Part shown: positions 41,049 to 50,725 of the stretch, one piece after another
Numbering within the stretch: position 1 is the stretch's first letter
Layout: each line of letters begins with the position of its first letter
DNA from: Eubacterium sp. CAG:180
Lineage (GTDB): Bacteria; Bacillota; Clostridia; Oscillospirales; Acutalibacteraceae
Length of the DNA stretch: 64,000 nucleotides
Assembly (NCBI GenBank): GCA_000432435.1
Contig: HF993135.1
Coordinates: 44,365-108,364 of the forward strand
Reading direction: 5' to 3'
Translations under genes and position numbers: made by a program
Notes under the pieces: model-generated
What the model was told of the DNA's origin: nothing
Database searches by the model: none
Seen by the model: only the letters and a program-made list of their open reading frames with translations

Positions 41049-41498
41049 ATGACGGCGTCCGGGGTAAAAGCCTCAGAAAAAAACACAAATGACCTTATGG
41101 AGGAATTAAACGACGGTAAGGTTCCGATAGAAAACTATATTCAAAGCAATTCAGACTCTTTCATCAATATCGATTTGAGTAATTTTTGGAAAGAACTGAT
41201 AAATAAATCGGGAATGACAAAAACCGATATTATCAACAAATCGGACTTCAGCTACGTGTATTTTTACGATGTGATTAACGGCAGAAAAATTCCGTCGCGC
41301 GATAAGATAATTCGTCTTGCCTTGGCACTCGGTCTTTCGCTTGACGAGTGTCAAACTGCCCTTAAATTTTGCGGAAGATCACAGCTTTACCCACGGATAA
41401 AGCGCGACAGTATTATAATCCACGGCATCAACCGAAAACTCAGCATATACGAGGTTTCGGACAAGCTTCTATCATTTGGAGAAGAAGATTTAAAATAA
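41049..41498 (+). CDS. XRE-like helix-turn-helix regulator
   Basis: The 149-residue protein has a central helix-turn-helix (about 50-115): LINKSGMTKTDIINKSDFSYVYFYDVINGRKIPSRDKIIRLALALGLSLDE. An N-terminal acidic segment and a C-terminal extension rich in Arg/Ile follow no family I know. GAAAGGGGTATTTCAA precedes ATG 41049. It is the first gene of a three-gene unit with a membrane protein and a kinase, so it may be the kinase's target (inference). Confidence 0.75.
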   Translation: MTASGVKASEKNTNDLMEELNDGKVPIENYIQSNSDSFINIDLSNFWKELINKSGMTKTDIINKSDFSYVYFYDVINGRKIPSRDKIIRLALALGLSLDECQTALKFCGRSQLYPRIKRDSIIIHGINRKLSIYEVSDKLLSFGEEDLK

Positions 41499-41522
41499 CA
41501 TTTTTTAAAGGACGGGGAAAAA

Positions 41523-43199
41523 ATGGCAAAAAGATGTCCGTTTTGTCAGAAAGAGATGCCTGATGAGGCTAATTTCTGCCTTAACTGTTTCTCGGCACTC
41601 GGCACAGAGGCATCACCGGAAAGCTGCGGCGCAAAAAACGGCAATCACGATGAAAAGCCGACACACAAGCATACCAAAAAGCATATAAGCAAGCCTAAAG
41701 CGGAAAATGCTTTACCGCTCGTCAACAAAAAAGCGCGGCGAAAAATATTTGCGGCGGCGGTTCTTGTATGCACCTTTCTGCTGTGCGGTATTCTTGCCGT
41801 ACTCACAAGAAAACAAATACGCACCGCAGCTTTAGGTGAGCCCGAAACCATGGCGGTTCTCGTTACCGACGAAAACGGGGAAGCCGTCACCGATGAAAAC
41901 GGCGACAATGTTTACGAATATGTTGAAGTACCGCAAGAGGAAAAAGGCTTTTTCGGAAAGCTTTTCGGCAGTTTTACGCATAACAAAGACGACGCCGAAG
42001 GCACCGACAATACATACGCCGAAAACGGCAGCCAAGGCGAAGCGGTGCAGGACAAAGCCGAGGACTCCGTTTATTCGACCGGAAATACGGGTTCGGGAAC
42101 CGTCGGCAGCAATACGGGGAGCAGCAAAACCGAAGAGAACATTACAGATAATTCTCCGCCGTCATCGGAGGGGCTGAAATACGAGACGATAGCCACAGCA
42201 AACGGCTCATACATTAAAATAGTCGGCTACGAGGGACACAGCGCAAATGTGCTTGTGCCCGCATTCATACATGACATTCCGGTAACATATATCGCAGGCG
42301 GTGCGTTTAAAAACAACGATGTAATACGGACTATAACATTTGAGGGTGCCGACGACCTCTCCAAGCGTCAATTCTATTTACCGGCTTCTTCGAATTGCGC
42401 TCCAGCCGTTTTTTACAATCTGCCGAATCTTACAAAAATCACATTTCCGTATGAATTGTCATACGGACGTTATTTAGCCGACTATTCATTGTACTCCTAT
42501 AGTGATTCCTGGTGTTATCTTTTTGAAGGAACCCCGAAGCTTGCGGCAATCGAAACTACATCGAAGCCGTCAAAAGCCGACACCGCAAGCCGCAGATATG
42601 CTTATATGACGTCAAAGGACGGAGTATTGTATTCCTCTGATTTAGACGGCTTATACTTTTATCCATATGCAAAAAAAGACAAGTCCTTTACCGTTCCTTA
42701 CGAGACGTGGTATGTTTTTATAAATGACTGCTTTTATCTTGAGGAGCTTCGCATAAATGCTACCCCGTCGCATTACTTCGACTTCAATATTTTGCCGTCG
42801 AATACCCATTTAAAAAAGGTTATCGCGGAAGGCGGAAAGCCGTTTGAAACAAGATACTGGACAGACGGAGACGTGCTTTTCTCCCGACAGGAAAGCACAA
42901 CCGCCAATCCGAAGGCTGTTTCTGTTGCATATTATCCGCAAACCAAGAATGATAAAGCATACCGCCTGCCGGATATTCCGGAGGGATATTATTACAACAT
43001 CATAAAACAATTCAACCTTAACACGTATATCGAGGAGCTGTATGTTCCGGCACGGGCAACGGTGTGGGCGGGAATGACGGAAAAATCATATCGTCCGCCT
43101 AATCTCAGAGCCATACATCTGCAGGAAGGCAATCCGATGTCACGATCGGATATTGACGATTTTACGCGACACGGAGTTAACATCGACTATAATTACTGA
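41523..43199 (+). CDS. Zinc-ribbon, single-span membrane protein with BspA-like leucine-rich extracytoplasmic domain
   Basis: The 558-residue protein has an N-terminal zinc ribbon CPFCQKEMPDEANFCLNC (residues 5-22), a basic linker and one membrane span (about 76-97, IFAAAVLVCTFLLCGILAVL). A low-complexity Glu/Gly/Ser/Asn linker follows. The C-terminal half has LRR_5/BspA-like features (VPAFIHDIPVTYIAGGAFKNNDVIRTITFEG, LPNLTKITFP, LRAIHLQEGN). The ribbon is inside and the LRR domain outside. It is a plausible sensor for the kinase encoded next (inference). AGGACGGGGAAAAA precedes the ATG. Confidence 0.72.
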   Translation: MAKRCPFCQKEMPDEANFCLNCFSALGTEASPESCGAKNGNHDEKPTHKHTKKHISKPKAENALPLVNKKARRKIFAAAVLVCTFLLCGILAVLTRKQIRTAALGEPETMAVLVTDENGEAVTDENGDNVYEYVEVPQEEKGFFGKLFGSFTHNKDDAEGTDNTYAENGSQGEAVQDKAEDSVYSTGNTGSGTVGSNTGSSKTEENITDNSPPSSEGLKYETIATANGSYIKIVGYEGHSANVLVPAFIHDIPVTYIAGGAFKNNDVIRTITFEGADDLSKRQFYLPASSNCAPAVFYNLPNLTKITFPYELSYGRYLADYSLYSYSDSWCYLFEGTPKLAAIETTSKPSKADTASRRYAYMTSKDGVLYSSDLDGLYFYPYAKKDKSFTVPYETWYVFINDCFYLEELRINATPSHYFDFNILPSNTHLKKVIAEGGKPFETRYWTDGDVLFSRQESTTANPKAVSVAYYPQTKNDKAYRLPDIPEGYYYNIIKQFNLNTYIEELYVPARATVWAGMTEKSYRPPNLRAIHLQEGNPMSRSDIDDFTRHGVNIDYNY

Positions 43200-43221
43200 T
43201 ACCGAAACGGAGTTATTTAAC

Positions 43222-43953
43222 GTGAGCGAATTAAGCAATTATATAGACGAATACCTAAAAACAGAATACACGTTAAAAAGCACACTTAAGGATTCTGTGC
43301 AGTCGAGTGTTTATCTGTATCAAAAAAATGATTCGGCAAAGCAAATTGTTAAGATAAGTCAAAAAAACCGCAACGATCACGTTCTGCGACGTCTCAGAGG
43401 ACAACTCAATAAAAATACCGCAACGATATACGAAGTTTGCTCAAACGACGAGGACGTAACCGTACTTGAGGAATACATAAGCGGCGCAACGCTCAGACAT
43501 ATCGTGGAAGCGAACGGCGGAACGCTCAAACGGGAGCTTGCCGTAAAATACGCGCTCGATATTTGCAACGGGCTTGTGTTTATACACTCCCTCGGCATAA
43601 TACACCGCGACATAAAGCCATCAAACATAATAATAACCGAGCAGGGCGAAGCGGTTATCATAGACTTCGGTATAGCAAGACTTACAGACGACAGCAAGTA
43701 CGCGGACACCAAAAATTTAGGTACTGCCGGATATGCGGCACCGGAGCAATTCGGAATTTACCAATCGGGTCCCGTTACCGATATTTACGCCGTGGGAGTT
43801 CTTTTAAACGAGCTGCTTCTCGGAGTACACCCCACGATTGACACACCGAAAGGTAAACTCGGCAAAGTAATTAACAAATGTATCATGGCGCAGATGTCAA
43901 AGCGTTACCAAAACGTTTCGGAGCTTGCGGAAGTGTTAAATAAGCTTTTATAA
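43222..43953 (+). CDS. Soluble Ser/Thr protein kinase (minimal Hanks type)
   Basis: The 243-residue protein is a bare kinase domain. It has QIVKIS with the ATP lysine, IHRDIKPSNIII (catalytic loop), VIIDFGIARL (DFG), GTAGYAAPEQFG (activation segment) and DIYAVGVLLNELL. All catalytic residues are present, unlike the PASTA protein at 2.5-4.2 kb. It lacks a glycine-rich loop of classical form and has no membrane span. GTG 43222 follows ACGGAG; the preceding gene ends 22 bp upstream, so the two are co-transcribed. Confidence 0.88.
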   Translation: MSELSNYIDEYLKTEYTLKSTLKDSVQSSVYLYQKNDSAKQIVKISQKNRNDHVLRRLRGQLNKNTATIYEVCSNDEDVTVLEEYISGATLRHIVEANGGTLKRELAVKYALDICNGLVFIHSLGIIHRDIKPSNIIITEQGEAVIIDFGIARLTDDSKYADTKNLGTAGYAAPEQFGIYQSGPVTDIYAVGVLLNELLLGVHPTIDTPKGKLGKVINKCIMAQMSKRYQNVSELAEVLNKLL

Positions 43954-43970
43954 AAAAACAGATAAAAAAA

Positions 43971-44007
43971 CAAACCGTCCGTTGGGAGATCGGACGGTTT
44001 GTTTTTT
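43971..44007 (+). terminator. Intrinsic terminator of the XRE-kinase operon
   Basis: A perfect 11-bp stem CAAACCGTCCG/CGGACGGTTTG (43971-43981 with 43991-44001), then TTTTTT. Confidence 0.9.
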
Positions 44008-44205
44008 GCTTTTAAGAAGGGGGAGAAAGTAATGAAAAAGTCTAAAAAGATCTGACAATCTTTTTATCAAATCAACAGCTTATGTCGTTCTCTTGATTTG
44101 ATGTCTTTAGTATAAACACAAAATGTTTCGGCAAAAAGTACTTTTGATTAACATTTTGTAAACAGATTATTTAGTTTTCTTAATAACTTCCCCCACGGGA
44201 TTTAG

Positions 44206-45354
44206 TCACAGCACTTCGGAATAGCTGCCGAGATACGTAAAATCGTCGATACTTTCCGACAGCTCGGTAATAACGCGAGAAAAGCCGTCTGAGTGAACGG
44301 GCGACTCTATGTCAAAGTAAAACATAAATTCAAAATCCCTGTCCTTTAAGGGTCGGCTTTCAAGCTTTAAAAGGTTTATATCATACGCAAAAAATCTCGC
44401 AAGTATATTGTAAAGCGCACCCGGCTCATGCGGCAGGGTCATCATAAGGCTTGTTTTATCGGCACCGGGATAGACTTCAAGGTCTTTACAGATACATATA
44501 AAACGTGTGTAATTATTGCCCGTATCCTGTATATCCGAGGACAGCTGGCAAAGCCCGTACAGCCCTGCACAGTTAGCCGAAGATATAGCCGCAACATCAC
44601 GGCGATTGCTCTCTGCGACCATTTTGGCAGCCATTGCCGTATTGGCACAAACGGTGACCTTAACTCCGCTTAGAGAATTTAAAAACTCCGAGCACTGATT
44701 GATTGCCTGCTCGTGAGAAAAAATCTCTTTTACATCGGTGAGTGACGTTCCTTTTTTCGCAAGCAGCGAGTGGTCAACCTTGAGGCGTATACTGCGTACT
44801 ATATAAAATTTATTTTTGCTCATAAGGTCGTAAACCTTATTTACGGAGCCTGCCGTGCTGTTTTCGATAGGCAATATGCCGTAGCGGCAAAGCCCGTTTT
44901 GAACGGCTGAAAAGACGCCGTCAAATCTGTCAAAAAACATTATATCTGGATAACGGAACAGCTTTTCGCAGGCAAGGCTCGAATATGCGCCCTCTACACC
45001 CTGACACGCGACAACGGCTTCAGTCGGGAAAACATCGGCGGTATTTGCGGACGCCGACAGTATTTTTTCGGTCAAAACGGACGTATTGTCAAGGAAGCTG
45101 TGCTGATACGAACGGGAGAGATTTAACACGGTGGAATAAAGAAGCCTTGTGTATGTTTTCATCTCGTCGCCCGACATTTTTGCTACACGGTTTAAAAGCT
45201 CCCGCTCACGAGCACGGTCAAGCACCGGCATACCGGTTTTTTTCTTATACTCGGCTACCGACAACGAAACTCCCATACGCTTTATAAAAAGCTCCACAAA
45301 TTCGCGGTCGATACTGTTTATCTCATTTCGTAATTCATTAATATCCTTATCCAT
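44206..45354 (-). CDS. pheA: Bifunctional chorismate mutase/prephenate dehydratase (P-protein)
   Basis: The 382-residue protein has an AroQ chorismate mutase domain (1-85: INELRNEINSIDREFVELFIKRMGVSLSVAEYKK). A prephenate dehydratase domain (about 105-285: VACQGVEGAYSS, GILPIENSTAGSV) and a C-terminal ACT domain (SLMMTLPHEPGALYNIL) with an ESRP motif for Phe feedback follow. It commits chorismate to phenylalanine. ATG 45354 is preferred over 45360 because AAAGGGC is better spaced. It is the last gene of the aromatic operon. Confidence 0.95.
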   Translation of the reverse strand: MDKDINELRNEINSIDREFVELFIKRMGVSLSVAEYKKKTGMPVLDRARERELLNRVAKMSGDEMKTYTRLLYSTVLNLSRSYQHSFLDNTSVLTEKILSASANTADVFPTEAVVACQGVEGAYSSLACEKLFRYPDIMFFDRFDGVFSAVQNGLCRYGILPIENSTAGSVNKVYDLMSKNKFYIVRSIRLKVDHSLLAKKGTSLTDVKEIFSHEQAINQCSEFLNSLSGVKVTVCANTAMAAKMVAESNRRDVAAISSANCAGLYGLCQLSSDIQDTGNNYTRFICICKDLEVYPGADKTSLMMTLPHEPGALYNILARFFAYDINLLKLESRPLKDRDFEFMFYFDIESPVHSDGFSRVITELSESIDDFTYLGSYSEVL

Positions 45355-45376
45355 TGCCATTGCCCTTTCGGATTTT

Positions 45377-46444
45377 TTAAAGAACTATATCAAGCATTGT
45401 CACAGCCGTTACCGCTTCGACTGCCGGTACGGCACGCGGCACTATACAAGGGTCGTGCCTGCCCTTTATCAAAAGCTCCTCTTCCTCCATAGTTTCAAGG
45501 TTTACGCTCCGTTGAGGCTTACCTATGGACGGAGTCGGCTTTATTGCCACACGGAAAACTATGGGCATACCGCTTGTTATACCGCCGAGAATTCCGCCGT
45601 GATTATTTGTTTCGGTTCGTACTGCGCCGTCCGATACAATAAATTCATCGTTATTTTCGCTTCCGCGCAGCAGCGCCGACGAAAAGCCCCTGCCGAATTC
45701 TATACCCTTTACGGCAGGTATTCCGAAAACGGCGGCGGCAAGGCGATTTTCAATGCCGTCAAACATGGGCTCGCCGAAACCTGCTTTTACACCCGTTACG
45801 GCACACTCTATAATTCCGCCGACAGAATCTGCGTCAAGCCTCGCCTTTTCAATTTCAGCCTTCATTTTATCTCCGGCAGCATCATTTATTACGGGAAATT
45901 CTTTTTCCGCGATATTTTCGTCCGTTATGCTGACGGGGTCGAATTTTTCATCCTCAATGCCGCCTATTGCCGCAATATGAGCCTTAATATCTATGCCCTT
46001 TAGTTTTAAAATCTGCATACAAACGCTTCCTGCAAAGCAAAGCGGCGCAGTCAGCCTGCCCGAGAAGTGTCCGCCGCCTGCAATGTCATTAAAGCTGTTG
46101 TACTTTACAGCTGCAGCATAGTCGGAATGACCCGGACGCGGAAGGGTCCGTATATTACCGTAGTCGCCCGAACGCGTATTTGTATTCTCAATTATCATCG
46201 CAAGAGGCGCGCCGCACGTAGTATTATCAACAAGTCCCGACAATATTACGGGCTTGTCCGCCTCGCGGCGCGTTGTCGAATATTTATTGCGACCCGGTGC
46301 TCTTCTCTCCATAAATTTTTCTATTGACAAGGTGTCAAGCTTTACGCCTGCCGGCAGTCCGTCAATAACACAACCTATCGCTTCGGAGTGCGACTGACCG
46401 AAAACCGAGACATTTATCTTGTTTCCTCTAAGAATTGATGACAT
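45377..46444 (-). CDS. aroC: Chorismate synthase
   Basis: The 355-residue protein has signatures FGQSHSEAIGCVIDGLPAG, RPGHSDYAAAVKY and GGGHFSGRLTAPLC of the FMN-dependent enzyme, converting EPSP to chorismate. ATG 46444 follows GGAGG and overlaps aroA by 17 nt. The C-terminal GRHDPCIVPRAVPAVEAV is intact. Confidence 0.97.
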   Translation of the reverse strand: MSSILRGNKINVSVFGQSHSEAIGCVIDGLPAGVKLDTLSIEKFMERRAPGRNKYSTTRREADKPVILSGLVDNTTCGAPLAMIIENTNTRSGDYGNIRTLPRPGHSDYAAAVKYNSFNDIAGGGHFSGRLTAPLCFAGSVCMQILKLKGIDIKAHIAAIGGIEDEKFDPVSITDENIAEKEFPVINDAAGDKMKAEIEKARLDADSVGGIIECAVTGVKAGFGEPMFDGIENRLAAAVFGIPAVKGIEFGRGFSSALLRGSENNDEFIVSDGAVRTETNNHGGILGGITSGMPIVFRVAIKPTPSIGKPQRSVNLETMEEEELLIKGRHDPCIVPRAVPAVEAVTAVTMLDIVL

Positions 46445-47696
46445 TGTAACTACCTCCGAGCGAAGAAAAATCTTCAAAGAAATTCGGGTAAGATTTATTT
46501 ACCGCTTCTGCCCCACGCAAAATAATATCGCCGCTTGAAACAGCGGACAAAACAGAGAGAGCCATAACCATACGGTGGTCGTTATAGCCGCTGACAGCAC
46601 CGCCGCCGACAATACCCGTTTTGTTTATCACAAGTCCGTCATCGGTTTTCGATATATCGACCCCGAGAGCTTTAAGGCTTTCGTAAACTGCCGCGAGTCT
46701 GTCGGACTCCTTTATTTTAAGCCTCTCGGCACCCGTTATAACGGTCTCTCCGTCATTTGCCGCGGCTGCTGCCACGGAAATTATAGGAACAAGGTCGGGA
46801 ATATTTCGCGCATCGATATTTATACCGTGCAAATCACCCTTTTTAACGGTTATACTGCCTTGCTCCACGGTTATTTCGGCTCCCATTTCTTTGAGAATCG
46901 TAAGTATTTGTTTATCGCCCTGAACGGACGAGACGTCAAGCCCCGTTACGGTGACTCTGCCCGAAACGGCACCTGCCGTCAGAAAGAATGCCGAATTTGA
47001 CCAATCGCCCTCAGATTCGACAGTACCCGGCGAAGCATATTTCTGCCCTCCGGGTATAAAGAAGGAATTACTTTTTTCCGTGACGGTTATACCGAATTTT
47101 TTCAACGTATTAAGCGTCATATCTATATACGGCCTTGATTCAACGGGCGGTATAACGTTAATAATGCTGTTGCCGTTTAAAAGCGGCAGTGCAAACAAAA
47201 GCCCCGTAATAAACTGCGAGCTTATATTTCCCTTAATCGTAAATTCGCCCGATATCATTTTGCCGTTTATTTTAACCGGAAATACATTTATCGGTGAAAA
47301 AACGACACCGTGAGCCTCCATTTGTTCGCGCAGCGGAGACAACGGACGTTCCGGAAGTCTGCCGCCACCGGTAAACTCGGTGTTTGTACCGAGTGATGCG
47401 GCAACGGGAAGTAAAAATCTGATGGTTGAGCCGCTCTCATTACAATCGAGTACGGCACTTTTTCTTTTTTCTTTGATGGGTTTAACCGAAATGCCGCCAT
47501 CAACAAATTTTATATCCGCCCCGAGCGAATTAAGGCAATTCACCGTTGCCGTTATATCGGCAGAACGCGCGTTGCACCTTATAAAAGTCGGTCTGTCGCT
47601 GAGCGCCGAGGCAATTAAAAGCCTGTGAGCGTCAGATTTTGACGATATTGCCGTGACTTCACCGCAAAAGCGGCACGGTTTCAGCCTTATATTCAT
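46428..47696 (-). CDS. aroA: 3-phosphoshikimate 1-carboxyvinyltransferase (EPSP synthase)
   Basis: The 422-residue protein has the two EPSP signatures in class-appropriate form: LDCNESGSTIRFLLPVAASLG with GGRLPERP, and RLKIKESDRLAAV. It transfers enolpyruvate to shikimate-3-phosphate. The start overlaps the aroB stop (TAATG), indicating coupled translation. Confidence 0.97.
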   Translation of the reverse strand: MNIRLKPCRFCGEVTAISSKSDAHRLLIASALSDRPTFIRCNARSADITATVNCLNSLGADIKFVDGGISVKPIKEKRKSAVLDCNESGSTIRFLLPVAASLGTNTEFTGGGRLPERPLSPLREQMEAHGVVFSPINVFPVKINGKMISGEFTIKGNISSQFITGLLFALPLLNGNSIINVIPPVESRPYIDMTLNTLKKFGITVTEKSNSFFIPGGQKYASPGTVESEGDWSNSAFFLTAGAVSGRVTVTGLDVSSVQGDKQILTILKEMGAEITVEQGSITVKKGDLHGINIDARNIPDLVPIISVAAAAANDGETVITGAERLKIKESDRLAAVYESLKALGVDISKTDDGLVINKTGIVGGGAVSGYNDHRMVMALSVLSAVSSGDIILRGAEAVNKSYPNFFEDFSSLGGSYNVINS

Positions 47697-48751
47697 TAAC
47701 AGAGTCCCTCACCGATTATTTTTTCAAGCTCCGAAGTCGGTACACTTTTTATAACACAGTTACCGAGAGATTCGGGAATTATCAGTTTTATTTTGTCGCC
47801 CGACCGTTTTTTATCCGCCATAGCCGCAGACGAAAGCTCGCTTGCGGAAAAATCGGTACTGACGGGCAAAGAATATTTTTTATTGAGTGACGCTATAATA
47901 TCGGTGTAATTTTCGTCACAGAAGGAGCATTTATATGCCGCCCTCGATATTATTACCATTCCGACAGCAACCGCACTTCCGTGTGGAATTTTATATCCGC
48001 TGCATTTTTCTATGGCGTGACCTACGGTATGACCGAAATTCAGAAGTGCTCTGACGCCTTTTTCCTTTTCGTCGGCATTTACAATGTCGCGCTTTAACTC
48101 CACACAGCGAGTTATTACATATTCGAGATTGTCTTTTGCCTCGTTATCGCGCAGAAACTCAAAAAACGCTTTGTCAAAAACCACTCCGTACTTAATGACC
48201 TCTGCCATTCCGTCGGCAAAAATCCCGTCGGTAAGAGTAGAGAGCGTTTCGAAGTCGGCTATAACAAGCTTCGGCTGATAAAACGCGCCGGCAAGGTTTT
48301 TACCTGCCTTTAAATCTATTGCGGTTTTTCCGCCCACGGACGAGTCAACGCACGCCAAAAGCGTAGTCGGTATCTGAATAAAATCTATGCCTCGCAGATA
48401 GCTTGCGGCGGCAAATCCCGCGACGTCGCCTACAACTCCGCCGCCGAGCGCCACCAAGGCGTCGGTTCTTGTAAGTCCGCTCTCGGCTAAAAATTCAAGT
48501 ATTGAAGAAAATGTTGATATGTTTTTTGATTTTTCCCCATGCGGAAATACGAATTTAAAGGTTTCAAAGCCTGCGTCGGAGAGCGACTTCATAACGACAT
48601 CCGAATAAAGCTTATCTACGGTATCGTCGGTTATCACAGCCACCCTTTCGGCGGAAGTAACCTCTTTTATCATATCGCCGCTTTTCGGCAAAATGCCCTT
48701 GTCAATTACAATATTATAACGCACGGCAGCGTCTACTTCAACTGTTTTCAT
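47696..48751 (-). CDS. aroB: 3-dehydroquinate synthase
   Basis: The 351-residue NAD- and metal-dependent enzyme has FPHGEKSKN, ALGGGVVGDVAGFAAASYLRGI, QIPTTLLACVDSSVGGKTAID and LNFGHTVGHAIE with the zinc-binding residues. It closes DAHP to dehydroquinate. GGAGGCATT precedes the ATG. aroD, aroE and aroK are not in the operon and must lie elsewhere. Confidence 0.97.
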   Translation of the reverse strand: MKTVEVDAAVRYNIVIDKGILPKSGDMIKEVTSAERVAVITDDTVDKLYSDVVMKSLSDAGFETFKFVFPHGEKSKNISTFSSILEFLAESGLTRTDALVALGGGVVGDVAGFAAASYLRGIDFIQIPTTLLACVDSSVGGKTAIDLKAGKNLAGAFYQPKLVIADFETLSTLTDGIFADGMAEVIKYGVVFDKAFFEFLRDNEAKDNLEYVITRCVELKRDIVNADEKEKGVRALLNFGHTVGHAIEKCSGYKIPHGSAVAVGMVIISRAAYKCSFCDENYTDIIASLNKKYSLPVSTDFSASELSSAAMADKKRSGDKIKLIIPESLGNCVIKSVPTSELEKIIGEGLC

Positions 48752-48772
48752 AATGCCTCCGAATCGACGATT

Positions 48773-49618
48773 TTAGTTTTTATACATACCGTCTATCTTT
48801 TCTTTGCGCTCGCGACCCTCCTTGAGAAGTGCCTTCAGCGTGACTGCGTCGTGCTCCTTGAGAGCCTTTGAATATTTTTGCAGATTTGCTATAATGCCGT
48901 CTACCTCGTTTATGAGATTATCCTCATTTTCAAGGAAAAGCTCTGTCCACATAGTCTCATTGAGCTTTGCGACACGCGTTAAATCCTTGTAGCTGCCTGC
49001 CGAAAAGCCCTTGTGCACTTCCGCCTCGGGGCTTTTAACATAGGCGTTTGAAACGACGTGGGCAAGCTGAGAGGTATAGGCTATTATCTTGTCGTGCTCC
49101 TCGGGAGTCGATATTTGAATATTTGTAAATCCGAGCTTGAGATATAAGCTTTTAACGGCCTCCAAGTCCTCGATTTTGACATCCTTTGATGGGATAATTA
49201 TCATGGAAGCCTCGGAGAACATACCGACATCGGAATATTCAAAGCCCGAGAAGTGAAGTCCTGCCATTGGGTGCGCTCCGATAAACGTAAAGCCGTTTTC
49301 GGAGGCTACCTTCCAGAGCGGCTCGCAGACGACGCGCTTTACGCCGCAGGAATCCATAACAATGGCACCTTTTTTTATCTTATCCGCATGAGTGCGTACA
49401 AATTCAAGCGTATCATTAGGGTAAAGTCCCAAAATCACCATATCGCACGTCGGGAGAATGTCACTTGTGAGTTCCTCGTCAACGGCTCCCAAAAGCTTGG
49501 CTTTCAGCAGGACTCCGCGGTCAATGTCATAGCCGTAAACGGTATTGTCCGTATTGTATTTGATTGCCTTGGCTATTGAGCCGCCGATAAGTCCCAAACC
49601 TACTATTGCTATATTCAT
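48773..49618 (-). CDS. tyrA: Prephenate dehydrogenase
   Basis: The 281-residue protein has an N-terminal NAD-binding fold (IVGLGLIGGSIAKAI) and the prephenate core GAHPMAGLHFSGFEYSD, with conserved His and helical dimer domain YTSQLAHVVSNAY. It commits prephenate to tyrosine. No ACT domain is visible, so Tyr control may rest on operon attenuation. GAGAGGCGATAAAG precedes the ATG. Confidence 0.94.
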   Translation of the reverse strand: MNIAIVGLGLIGGSIAKAIKYNTDNTVYGYDIDRGVLLKAKLLGAVDEELTSDILPTCDMVILGLYPNDTLEFVRTHADKIKKGAIVMDSCGVKRVVCEPLWKVASENGFTFIGAHPMAGLHFSGFEYSDVGMFSEASMIIIPSKDVKIEDLEAVKSLYLKLGFTNIQISTPEEHDKIIAYTSQLAHVVSNAYVKSPEAEVHKGFSAGSYKDLTRVAKLNETMWTELFLENEDNLINEVDGIIANLQKYSKALKEHDAVTLKALLKEGRERKEKIDGMYKN

Positions 49619-49636
49619 CTTTATCGCCTCTCAAAA

Positions 49637-50644
49637 TTACAGATTGTTTACCGTTTCTCTTATAGCGTTAACGCCTCTCGTTACCTCTGCAAATTCCTCC
49701 GGACGAAGAGCCTGAGGACCGTCGCAAAGAGCCTTTGCAGGGTCGTTGTGAACCTCTATCATAAGGCCGTCTGCGCCGCAGGCGGCAGCCGCAAAGGACA
49801 TCGGCTTTACAAGTCTTGCGATACCCGAAGCATGGCTCGGGTCAACTACTACGGGGAGGTGCGTCATTTCGTGGAGCATTGCGACAGCCGAAAGATCGAG
49901 GGTATTTCTCGTGGCGGTCTCAAAGGTTCTTATGCCGCGCTCGCAGAGTATAACCTTTTGGTTGCCCTCGGCCATAATGTATTCGGCACTCATAAGGAAT
50001 TCCTGAAGCGTAGCGCAAAGTCCGCGCTTTAAGAAAATAGGTTTGTCTATTCTGCCGAGCTCCTTTAAAAGCTCAAAATTCTGCATATTCCTTGCTCCGA
50101 CCTGAATTATGTCCACATTCTCAAACAAATCAATATGAGACGCGTCCATAATTTCGGTAACTATCGGCATACCTGTTTCTTTTTTCGCCTCAAGCAAAAG
50201 CTCAAGTCCCTCGGCGCGCATTCCCTGGAAAGCATAGGGCGAAGTGCGCGGTTTGAAGGCACCGCCCCTTAAAATATTGGCACCGGCCTTTTTGACGTCT
50301 TTTGCTATCGAGATTATCTGCTCGCGGCTCTCAACCGAGCAAGGACCTGCAAAATACTGGAAATTTCCGCCGCCTATTTTATGTCCGCCGACGTCAATAA
50401 TCGTGTCGTCCGGATGAAATTTTCTGTTGGCGTTTTTATACGGCTCGGAAATTCTTTTTACCTTTTCAACTATGTCAAGACCCTGAATAAGGTCAATATC
50501 AATTTTGCTCGTATCACCGATAAGGCCTAAAATCGTCTGGTACTCGCCTATAACCTTATGAACCGAAATTTTCTGATTTTCGAGCCAGTCGGTAAGATTT
50601 TTTACTTTTTTACTGTCTGCACCGTCTTTTAAAATTACTACCAT
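49637..50644 (-). CDS. aroF: 3-deoxy-7-phosphoheptulonate (DAHP) synthase, type I-beta
   Basis: The 335-residue protein has an N-terminal ferredoxin-like regulatory domain (1-75) and a barrel with FAGPCSVESREQI, FKPRTSPYAFQG, GARNMQNFELLKELG and PVVVDPSHASG. It makes the first intermediate of the shikimate pathway. GTAAGGAGCAAAACA precedes the ATG. Being first in the operon, it lies directly behind the attenuator at 50665-50827. Confidence 0.97.
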   Translation of the reverse strand: MVVILKDGADSKKVKNLTDWLENQKISVHKVIGEYQTILGLIGDTSKIDIDLIQGLDIVEKVKRISEPYKNANRKFHPDDTIIDVGGHKIGGGNFQYFAGPCSVESREQIISIAKDVKKAGANILRGGAFKPRTSPYAFQGMRAEGLELLLEAKKETGMPIVTEIMDASHIDLFENVDIIQVGARNMQNFELLKELGRIDKPIFLKRGLCATLQEFLMSAEYIMAEGNQKVILCERGIRTFETATRNTLDLSAVAMLHEMTHLPVVVDPSHASGIARLVKPMSFAAAACGADGLMIEVHNDPAKALCDGPQALRPEEFAEVTRGVNAIRETVNNL

Positions 50645-50664
50645 TGTTTTGCTCCTTACTCTGA

Positions 50665-50701
50665 AAAATAAAAAGTCCCGCAGCGAATTTCACTGCGGGA
50701 C
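50665..50701 (-). terminator. Attenuator terminator of the aromatic operon
   Basis: On the minus strand GTCCCGCAG.GAA pairs with TTC.CTGCGGGAC (50701-50675), followed by TTTTTATTTTT. It lies 31 nt before the aroF start, inside the transcript leader. Its 5' arm (50696-50685) can instead pair with 50756-50745. Confidence 0.9.
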
Positions 50702-50725
50702 GCATTTACCAAAATACCTTAAATC

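Noticed and set aside
44031..44062. Seven-codon ORF MKKSKKI with a strong AGGGGGAG site after the kinase operon
   Set aside because: It lies after a strong terminator and has no visible promoter. It could be a gene remnant but cannot be supported.
44066..44102. 10-bp inverted repeat ATCAAATCAA/TTGATTTGAT as terminator
   Set aside because: No T-tract on either strand and no gene end adjacent on the plus side; pheA ends more than 100 bp away.
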